NCBI RefSeq assembly: GCF_012911865.1
Contig: NZ_JAAXYH010000003.1
Span: 283,364 to 347,363 of the forward strand
Source: Shewanella salipaludis
GTDB lineage: Bacteria; Pseudomonadota; Gammaproteobacteria; Enterobacterales; Shewanellaceae
DNA length: 64,000 bases
Direction: 5' to 3'
Positions 57,991 to 64,000 of the stretch are shown here, piece after piece; the stretch's first letter is position 1, and the number at the start of each line of letters is the position of its first letter. A program made the position numbers and the translations under genes. The notes beneath the pieces are model-generated. The model was not told the DNA's origin. It did no database searches and saw only the letters and a program-made list of their open reading frames with translations.

Positions 57991-58854
57991 ATGCCAGACC
58001 ATTGCCATAGCAACGCCTTTCACCACGCGGTCACGCCTGTGCTGCAAGTTGACGATATCGCCCATGCCGGGATCACCGCGGGTCACTGGCGGGTCGACAG
58101 GCAAGCTGTCGACTATGAGAGGGCCAGCGACCATACCCTGAGTCTCTATCTGGCGGGGGGCGAAGGCAGTTATCGGCTGGACAAGCGTCTGCATAAAGGC
58201 GGGCCAGGCTGTGTGTCCATCATGCCCCAGGCCCACAGCAGCCAATGGCATATTGAACAGCCGACCGAGTTCATCCACTGCTATATCAGCGACACAGGAC
58301 TGAAACAGTTTGCCGCCGGCACCCTCAATCAGGATGTCAGATGTGTCGAACTGCGGGACTTGCTCTACGCCGACGAGCCGCAGCTGCAGCAGTTGATGAC
58401 GCTGTTTGTGCGGCTGAGCCAAGAGAGCAGTGCCTGTTCGCTGCTGGCACGGGAGCAATGCGCCAACGAGATTTTTAATCGCCTCCTGACGCAACACAAT
58501 GTGTTTCATCTAAAGAAACAGCAACTCAGCGGCGGCCTGTCCGTGACCCACATGAAGCAAGTCAACGAGATGATCCACAGCCGCCTCGGCACTAAGCTCA
58601 CCCTGGACGAACTGGCCGGGCGCATACATCTCAGCCCCTTTCATTTTGCGCGCATGTTTAAGATCAGCTTCGGCAGCACCCCGGCGCAGTACATCACCCT
58701 GACGCGCCTGAAACAGGCCAGGCAACTGCTCAAAGGCAAAGCCAGCCTGGCCGAAATCAGTCTGCAGACGGGTTTCAGCCATCAGAGCCATATGACCAGC
58801 CAATTCAAACAAGCCTACGGCCTCACCCCCGCCCGCTATCGCGCCCTGAGCTAG
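57991..58854 (+). CDS. AraC-family transcriptional regulator
   Basis: 287 residues from ATG 57991, preceded by AAGGAGAAGGAG at ideal spacing. The upstream in-frame region 57896-57990 is lysine-rich repetitive sequence (imperfect GATAAGAGAAA-type units) and probably a non-coding leader. N-terminal ~150 residues form a cupin-like sensor; the C-terminus has LDELAGRIHLSPFHFARMFKISFGSTPAQYI and LAEISLQTGFSHQSHMTSQFKQAYGLTPARYR, both AraC helix-turn-helix motifs. Divergent from the CPBP protease. Confidence 0.9.
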   Translation: MPDHCHSNAFHHAVTPVLQVDDIAHAGITAGHWRVDRQAVDYERASDHTLSLYLAGGEGSYRLDKRLHKGGPGCVSIMPQAHSSQWHIEQPTEFIHCYISDTGLKQFAAGTLNQDVRCVELRDLLYADEPQLQQLMTLFVRLSQESSACSLLAREQCANEIFNRLLTQHNVFHLKKQQLSGGLSVTHMKQVNEMIHSRLGTKLTLDELAGRIHLSPFHFARMFKISFGSTPAQYITLTRLKQARQLLKGKASLAEISLQTGFSHQSHMTSQFKQAYGLTPARYRALS

Positions 58855-59054
58855 CCACTAAAACAGAAAGCCACCAAGCCAGAAGCCACTCAGCCACTAA
58901 GCCCAGCAAAAAAAGCCCAGAAACAAGAAGCCAAGAAAACCAGCGCTGTGCCACTGCCCCCGGACGCGGCGCATTTTCGCCCTTGAGCAAAAGTGCGCTA
59001 TTGCCTACAATGGCGCACGATTTTTTACCCTTGACTCAACAAAAGATTAAGACA

Positions 59055-59300
59055 ATGACAGACACTCAAGCACAACCCGCCTTACCGGATCGCCTTTCCG
59101 TCAATCCCCGCAGCCCACACCATGTGGCCGCCATCTTCGAGCACGACATAGGCATACTGCTCAACGGCAAAGAAAGATTCGACGTCGAGGAATATTGCAT
59201 CAGCGAAGGTTGGGTCAAGGTCCCGACAAAATCCCTGGACCGTCGCGGCCAACCCCTGCTGCTAACCATCAAAGGCACGGTTGAAGCCTTCTACCGTTAA
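59055..59300 (+). CDS. DUF3297 family protein
   Basis: 81 residues from ATG 59055; the upstream frame is not conserved-looking. PDRLSVNPRSPHHVAAIFEHDIGILLNGKER and CISEGWVKVPTKSLDRRGQPLLLTIKGTVEAFY are diagnostic of DUF3297, a short family common in proteobacteria with unknown role. Single gene. Confidence 0.88.
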   Translation: MTDTQAQPALPDRLSVNPRSPHHVAAIFEHDIGILLNGKERFDVEEYCISEGWVKVPTKSLDRRGQPLLLTIKGTVEAFYR

Positions 59301-59359
59301 GCTGTATCGGTAAGGGCTGGCGCCCTCGAATATGAGATCTGGCGACCTATGCAGTGATG

Positions 59360-59513
59360 GGCCAAATGCATCCCTGCATAAGGGCCAGTTCGGTATCCTA
59401 CCTCTCGTTCGTCACGCTGCTTCGCAGCACTCACCCCAGCGGAGCTGATCCTTTTGCACGAATTGTCCTTGGGCTAATTCGAAGGGGATGCTTGTCGTCT
59501 GTGGCCTCACTGT
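59360..59513. repeat. Modular intergenic repeat, copy 3 (partial)
   Basis: Contains the hairpin ATGCA-TCCC-TGCAT (59366-59379), the 66-bp block with CTCTCGTTCGTCACGCTGCT (59384-59449) and the terminal block with ATTCGAAGGGGATG (59478-59513). The 70-bp first block of the other copies is missing. Confidence 0.65.
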
Positions 59514-59554
59514 TTTTATCAACCCAAGGTGGCCATATATGTCCTTACCGTTTC

Positions 59555-60436
59555 TTACAACGTTAGCTTTGGCTGAATAAAATCAATAAAAGCCGAGATA
59601 CGCTTAGCGACGGAAGAAGACTTATAATAAACCGCGTTAACCTGCTCTCTTCCTGGCTTGCTGAATTTTTCGCTTTCCAACAGAGGAATTAAACGTCCTT
59701 CGGCAATATCTTTCTTCACCATAAATCCCGATAGGCAAGCAATGCCATTTCCTGCCAAAGCGAGTTGCCGAACCGTTTCCCCATTACTCGATGACATCAT
59801 CGGTCCTAAATGAGAAAAACCTTTTAAAGGCCAGTCATTTAGTGTCTTAGGGCCAACAAACCCAATAGTGTCATGCAGGGCCAGATCGCTGCTTTTATCG
59901 GGAATGCCTCGTTTCGATAAATATTCAGGAGCGGCCACAATATACAAGGGACTTCTACCAAGCGGCCTGGCATGTAGGGTCGAATCACTTAGAGCGCCAA
60001 TGCGAATAGCTAAATCGGCTTTCTTTTCCAGTAAATCAACAAAACCTTCATTGGAAGTCAACTCCAACTCAATATCAGGATAGGCTTGATGAAATGGCTG
60101 AACCAGTGGCACCAGTTGGTGAAAAACAAAGGGGCTGGCAGCATCGACACGTAGACGGCCTTTAGGCAGTTCACCACGCGAGATAATGTCTTCTTCTGCC
60201 TGCTGTAATTGCATCAAACTAACACGTACGGATTCCACAAACTGACGCCCTTCATCGGTCAATTCAATACGTCTTGTGGTTCGATTCAAGATGGTGACCC
60301 CAAGTTGGCTCTCCACCTTGCTCACGGCTCTTGATACTCGCGCTACCTGTATATCCAGGCTCTCCGCAGCCGCTGAAAATCCGCCGGTATCTACTACGGC
60401 GAGCAAAATTGCTAAATCGCCAGATTTTGTTCGCAT
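59555..60436 (-). CDS. LysR-family transcriptional regulator
   Basis: 293 residues. The N-terminal winged helix (LAILLAVVDTGGFSAAAESLDIQVARVSRAVSKVESQLGVTILNRTTRRIELT) is followed by the periplasmic-binding-like effector domain (GRLRVDAASPFVFHQLVPLV and onward). Divergent from an MFS exporter with a palindrome between them, the classical LysR layout; it probably controls the transporter. Less GC-rich than the neighbouring backbone. Confidence 0.93.
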   Translation of the reverse strand: MRTKSGDLAILLAVVDTGGFSAAAESLDIQVARVSRAVSKVESQLGVTILNRTTRRIELTDEGRQFVESVRVSLMQLQQAEEDIISRGELPKGRLRVDAASPFVFHQLVPLVQPFHQAYPDIELELTSNEGFVDLLEKKADLAIRIGALSDSTLHARPLGRSPLYIVAAPEYLSKRGIPDKSSDLALHDTIGFVGPKTLNDWPLKGFSHLGPMMSSSNGETVRQLALAGNGIACLSGFMVKKDIAEGRLIPLLESEKFSKPGREQVNAVYYKSSSVAKRISAFIDFIQPKLTL

Positions 60437-60487
60437 GCCACCCCCTCAATTTGCATCAAACCACATTCCACTATTGTTGCATTTATA

Positions 60488-60502
60488 ACAAATATCATTT
60501 GT
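60488..60502. promoter_or_regulatory. LysR-type operator candidate
   Basis: ACAAAT-ATC-ATTTGT is a perfect inverted repeat in the divergent LysR/MFS intergenic region, 52 nt from the LysR start. It fits the T-N11-A LysR box. Confidence 0.55.
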
Positions 60503-60626
60503 AAAAACCTCTGTTTTTAGCAATGACATTTCCACGCAGAATGCCCCATCAAAGCACGGCACGACAACCTAGTGAAATGCTCACTAAATGTTGTTCTTCA
60601 GAATCAGACAAGAGAGAGTAATTTAT

Positions 60627-61823
60627 ATGCCTTTAGCACTTATCGCGTTGACGCTCAGCGCATTTGCTATCGGAACGACAGAGTTTGTGATTGTAGGACT
60701 TATCCCAACTATGGCTTCCGACTTAAATGTATCACTTCCATCAGCAGGACTGCTTGTTAGCCTTTACGCGCTTGGCGTTGCCGTTGGCGCGCCGGTTTTG
60801 ACCGCGCTGACAGCAAAATGGAACCGCAAACATGTGTTGCTAACCGTCATGTCACTGTTTGTCGTCGGTAATTTACTTGCATGGCAAGCACCCGGCTACA
60901 ACACCCTGATTGTGGCTCGAATTTTGACCGGTTTGGCACATGGTGTGTTTTTCTCGATTGGTTCAACCATTGCCACTGGCTTGGTGCCAAAAGAGAAAGC
61001 AGCGAGCGCCATTGCGATTATGTTTACCGGCCTGACCGTCGCCCTTGTTACTGGGGTTCCTCTGGGTACTTACATTGGTCAAACCTTTGGCTGGCAAGCA
61101 ACCTTTTTGATTGTGGCTCTATTAGGTTTAATCGCCTTAATTGGCAGTGCTTTTTTAGTGCCAAGCAATCTGAAACAAGCACCAGCGGCCAAGCTATCAT
61201 CACAACTTAACGTGTTGGCTCAGCCCAGGTTGTTACTGGTTTATGCGATCACTGCACTCGGTTACGGTGGCACTTTTACTGCCTTCACTTTCCTTGCACC
61301 AATTTTGCAGCAAGAGTCTGGATTTAGTGCCAATGTGATCAGCTTAATCATGTTGGTTTACGGTGTGTCCGTTGCAGTTGGTAATATTTGGGGCGGCAAA
61401 ATGGCCGATAAAATGGGCCCCATCAAAGCGCTAACGATTATTTTCTCAGGACTCGCGGCTATCTTGGTGGTGTTCAATTTCACCGCTGTTAACCCTATCG
61501 CTGCGGTAGCCACTATCTTAGTTTGGGGGGCATTCGCGTTCGGTAATGTTCCGGGCCTACAAGTGTACGTTGTAAAACTGGCTGAAAAATTTTCCCCTGA
61601 TGCGGTGGATGTTGCTTCAGGTTTGAACATTGCCGCGTTTAATGTCGGCATTGCACTCGGTTCGTGGGGCGGCGGTTTGATTGTGTCAGAAGTGGGTTTG
61701 ATGCATACCCCTTGGACCGGTGCGGTGATTGTGCTTGTCGCACTGGCACTGACTCGCTTTAGTGGTCACCTGGATAAGCGCGCCGAGAACCAGTGGACTG
61801 AGAAAAGTGTATCAATAAAATAG
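60627..61823 (+). CDS. MFS transporter, DHA1 family (AraJ/YdhP-like exporter)
   Basis: 398 residues from ATG 60627 (AGAGAGAG upstream), with 12 hydrophobic segments. FAIGTTEFVIVGLIPTMASDL opens the protein, as in AraJ/YdhP/SotB-like exporters; GAPVLTALTAKWNRKHVL is motif A; ILTGLAHGVFFSIGSTIA and LGTYIGQTFGWQATFLIV follow. Likely an exporter of drugs, sugars or purine derivatives controlled by the adjacent LysR. Codon use is visibly less GC-rich than nearby genes, consistent with transfer of the pair. Confidence 0.9.
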   Translation: MPLALIALTLSAFAIGTTEFVIVGLIPTMASDLNVSLPSAGLLVSLYALGVAVGAPVLTALTAKWNRKHVLLTVMSLFVVGNLLAWQAPGYNTLIVARILTGLAHGVFFSIGSTIATGLVPKEKAASAIAIMFTGLTVALVTGVPLGTYIGQTFGWQATFLIVALLGLIALIGSAFLVPSNLKQAPAAKLSSQLNVLAQPRLLLVYAITALGYGGTFTAFTFLAPILQQESGFSANVISLIMLVYGVSVAVGNIWGGKMADKMGPIKALTIIFSGLAAILVVFNFTAVNPIAAVATILVWGAFAFGNVPGLQVYVVKLAEKFSPDAVDVASGLNIAAFNVGIALGSWGGGLIVSEVGLMHTPWTGAVIVLVALALTRFSGHLDKRAENQWTEKSVSIK

Positions 61824-62088
61824 ACACGACTTTTATTAAGCATGAGAAAGACAGGACATATAGGGTCGCCTTGGGTTTAATATTTTGATTTAATAAAGAA
61901 TATTCAACGTACCGAGGCAACTTATAAGGGCGGGTTCTTGCAGTCTGCGGCGGCATAGGGGTTAACCAACAACTTGGTCATTTGTTGGTTTTTATTCCTA
62001 TACTTCAATGACCCTGACCCCTTGATTTTTTATGGCGACTAACGGACAGTTGCATACCGGCCGCTATGGCTACACACATGGAAGTACT

Positions 62089-62700
62089 ATGAACACCAAC
62101 CAGTTAGTCATGATCGCCGCCGCCTTTCTCTTCATCATTCTCGCGCCCTTGTTGATGCGATTGCTGCTGCGATTGCTCGGCTCAAGCACTGAGAGCGGTT
62201 ATCGATACCGCAAACATAAAACGCTGTTTTCTGCCGCCGAACGCTCGTTTCTCGGGGTACTGGACCGGGCAATAGGCGAACACTATCGTGTGCTGGGCAA
62301 AGTGCGCATCGCAGATGTCATCACCCCGGAAAAAGGCATGAGCCGCAAGCACTGGCAGATCGCCTTCAACAAGATCAGCGCCAAACACTTCGACTATCTG
62401 CTGTGCGACAAACACACATTGGAGGCTATCGCCGCCATCGAACTGGACGACAACAGCCATAAACACACCAAGACCCAGTCCCGCGACCAACTCATAGCCC
62501 AAGCCTGCCAAAGCGCCGGCCTGCCCTTGATCCGCTTCGACGCCAAACGCAGCTATCAACTGGACACGGTACGCAGCACTATCCACGCCGCCCTCCCCTC
62601 CGGCCTACAGCCAGCTTTCGCCAACGAGACACAAGCAGCCCAAGCGGCACCAATCGCCCAAGAAACCAGCCCGCAGACACTGACAGTCGACAAAACCTGA
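62089..62700 (+). CDS. DUF2726 protein with N-terminal membrane helix
   Basis: 203 residues from ATG 62089 (GGAAGT upstream). One membrane helix (about 5-28, LVMIAAAFLFIILAPLLMRLL) anchors a cytoplasmic domain with KTLFSAAERSFLGVLDRAIGEHYRVLGKVRIADVI, FDYLLCDKHTLEAIAAIELDDNSH and AGLPLIRFDAKRSY, the DUF2726 pattern, a PD-(D/E)XK nuclease-like fold. The C-terminus is an A/Q/T-rich tail. Function unknown. Confidence 0.85.
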   Translation: MNTNQLVMIAAAFLFIILAPLLMRLLLRLLGSSTESGYRYRKHKTLFSAAERSFLGVLDRAIGEHYRVLGKVRIADVITPEKGMSRKHWQIAFNKISAKHFDYLLCDKHTLEAIAAIELDDNSHKHTKTQSRDQLIAQACQSAGLPLIRFDAKRSYQLDTVRSTIHAALPSGLQPAFANETQAAQAAPIAQETSPQTLTVDKT

Positions 62701-62963
62701 GCAACCCAAGGACAGCTTGATACAAGTCATTATTTTTGAAGAAAAATGTGATATTTCATATTGAGTACGCCATACAAAATAGGTTAAGGTGTAACCAATG
62801 AGGGAAAACGGGGTAGGCTCATACTCAATCAGCGAGCACGCCATTTAGGGAAGAAGAAGCCAATCAAGATGTGCATCCAAAGCCCTAAAAGTGAACTCTG
62901 ACCCCATTTGTTGATTCGACTTATGACCTGGTTTATTTATTGGCAGTTCAAGGATAAAAAATA

Positions 62964-63383
62964 ATGCAAAACATAGAGCTATTTAACTTGGCAGCTAAAG
63001 AAATACTTGGTATGTGCTACGAGTCTTTCCCTAACCGAGTACAATTCGATAGCTATAAAATAACAAACAAGGTTGTAAACTACTATGATCATTCGGAGTT
63101 AAATGCAGGAAAGGCAGAAGAAATATCAAAAGTCTGTCATTCAACTGCAGAATGGTTAGAACAAGCAAATTATATTTGGGTTCGTATGAAAGCTGGTAAT
63201 GAGTTTCACTCTGTCACATTGACCCCTAAAGCATTTGAATTGCTTAATTTAATGCCTGAATCTCTAAAAATTCAAGAATCATTAGGAAGCGTTCTAATGA
63301 AAGGTGCAAAGACAACAGCGAAAACAGGTGCGTTAGCCGCTGTTAAAGTTCTGTTTTCTGAAGGTGTAAAAATGATCAACTAA
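62964..63383 (+). CDS. Unknown 139-aa protein near an IS element
   Basis: A soluble protein. The N-terminal region (FNLAAKEILGMCYESFPNRVQFDSYKI) and WLEQANYIWVRM-type segments suggest a winged-helix-like fold; the C-terminus (SVLMKGAKTTAKTGALAAVKVL) is a hydrophobic Ala/Lys helix that could touch a membrane. AT-rich. Next to another unknown and an IS256-family element, so probably mobile cargo. Confidence 0.65.
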   Translation: MQNIELFNLAAKEILGMCYESFPNRVQFDSYKITNKVVNYYDHSELNAGKAEEISKVCHSTAEWLEQANYIWVRMKAGNEFHSVTLTPKAFELLNLMPESLKIQESLGSVLMKGAKTTAKTGALAAVKVLFSEGVKMIN

Positions 63384-63462
63384 GCATTAGCTAAACATCA
63401 TTATTTACTTTCCTTACTTGTTATAAAGATTAATATTAAATAGATGAAAAGGAGTGAAACGT

Positions 63463-63786
63463 ATGCCATTCAAGTCGAACATGAAAGAACTAGCCAAGCT
63501 TAAAAAAAATTTAGAGAGTTTAGGTAACACACATGAGGTTGGATTAAGTGAAATCATGACACCAGAATTTATATCAGGATGTTCTGCTTTCTCAGGACTA
63601 AACGAATTATTTAGTGCAAGTGGTTTCAAAGTTGAAAGTGCGAAAGACTTTAAAGCAATACCAGATGATGAATGGGAATATTTTATTATCAACAACACCA
63701 CTTTTGACTCATGGGTTGACATGCAAAAATCTGCTTTAGATAAGTATACGAAATCTGAGATAAATGAAGGATTGAAAAAAGGCTAG
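63463..63786 (+). CDS. Unknown 107-aa protein
   Basis: Start at 63463 follows AAGGAG by 8 nt; an in-frame GTG at 63454 would overlap that site. The protein has a basic, helical N-terminus (NMKELAKLKKNLESLG) and an acidic, aromatic C-terminal half (FKAIPDDEWEYFII). AT-rich like its neighbour. No family recognised. Confidence 0.65.
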   Translation: MPFKSNMKELAKLKKNLESLGNTHEVGLSEIMTPEFISGCSAFSGLNELFSASGFKVESAKDFKAIPDDEWEYFIINNTTFDSWVDMQKSALDKYTKSEINEGLKKG

Positions 63787-63872
63787 CAAATATTTTAATA
63801 AACTGGAATAAGTGTGATCAAAGCAAAAGACAGGACAGGCAAAACATTTCCAAGAGCCAAATCAACCAAACC

Positions 63873-64000
63873 CGGTAGTGTTCATAATTCTGTGTCATTT
63901 CATTAAACTACGACAAAAAGAGATGACACATGACCAAACCAACTTTCGATATGGAAGCCGCTATTCAGGCTTTGCGTGATGGTAAAGACCTGACCGGTAA
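63873..64000 (+). mobile_element. Left end of an IS256-family insertion sequence, cut by window
   Basis: GTAGTGTTCATAATTCTGTG just upstream of the ORF has the style of the IS256-group terminal inverted repeat. It is followed by the start of a transposase. The right end lies outside the window. Confidence 0.75.
63930..64000 (+). CDS. IS256-family transposase, 3' end cut by window
   Basis: From ATG 63930 the peptide MTKPTFDMEAAIQALRDG is the usual N-terminus of Shewanella IS256-family (mutator type) transposases. Only about 24 codons are in the window. Confidence 0.8.
   Translation, partial: MTKPTFDMEAAIQALRDGKDLTG

Overview
The window reads as chromosome from a gammaproteobacterium of the genus Shewanella, or a close relative. 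Evidence: an RlhA/RluE/DUF1993/DUF2999/DUF3297 gene set typical of that group, a split borosin methyltransferase-precursor pair, and a pepsin-like aspartic protease (a very rare bacterial gene known from Shewanella). The backbone is GC-rich for the genus, suggesting one of its higher-GC members. Species cannot be fixed from the sequence alone.

Layout. 1-2 kb: 3' part of an M13 metallopeptidase. 2.5-6.2 kb: AT-rich accessory island with a membrane protein, an IS remnant, a DUF6445-like oxygenase fold protein, and a roughly 205-codon gene broken three times, each time at a homopolymer. 6.2-12.7 kb: TonB-dependent receptor divergent from a POT-type peptide transporter, pyrC, and a small outer-membrane barrel. 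12.7-20.7 kb: leftward cobalamin block. A cobalamin riboswitch and a coupled 21-codon ORF precede btuD-btuC-cobT-cobS-cobU-cobQ-cobO, with cobC upstream. B12-dependent metH diverges from it under a MetJ-type operator, so B12 uptake and salvage sit beside the enzyme that uses the cofactor. 25.2-27.4 kb: second AT-rich island with three unrecognised genes. 28.3-31.6 kb: phaB-phasin-phaC polyhydroxyalkanoate cluster. 31.6-36.6 kb: methyltransferases, a zinc-ribbon protein beside a DNA adenine methylase, a DUF4034-like protein, and repeats. 36.9-44.7 kb: housekeeping genes (rlhA, pbpG-like, rluE-like), lipoproteins and unknowns.

44.9-50.4 kb is the most interesting part. A pepsin-like protease overlaps a GNAT acetyltransferase. 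Next come a borosin-type peptide backbone alpha-N-methyltransferase, its separate 89-aa precursor peptide, and a TPR-GGDEF protein that starts 3 nt after the precursor stop. Split borosins are a recently described RiPP class. The combination with a pepsin homologue, an acetyltransferase and a diguanylate cyclase is, as far as I can tell, not described.

50.5-59.3 kb: SRPBCC, SDR, periplasmic binding protein, two AraC regulators, a tandem SnoaL-like protein, a DODA-type dioxygenase, an RRF-family protein, a CPBP protease and DUF3297. 59.5-61.8 kb: divergent LysR/MFS pair with a likely operator. 62-64 kb: DUF2726, two AT-rich unknowns, and the left end of an IS256-family element cut by the window edge.

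Two further themes run through the window. First, intergenic repeats are abundant: a modular hairpin mosaic in three copies, a ~400-bp repeat in two copies, and 14-bp tandem arrays in two places. Second, many conserved enzymes carry in-frame low-complexity insertions built from short degenerate tandem repeats.
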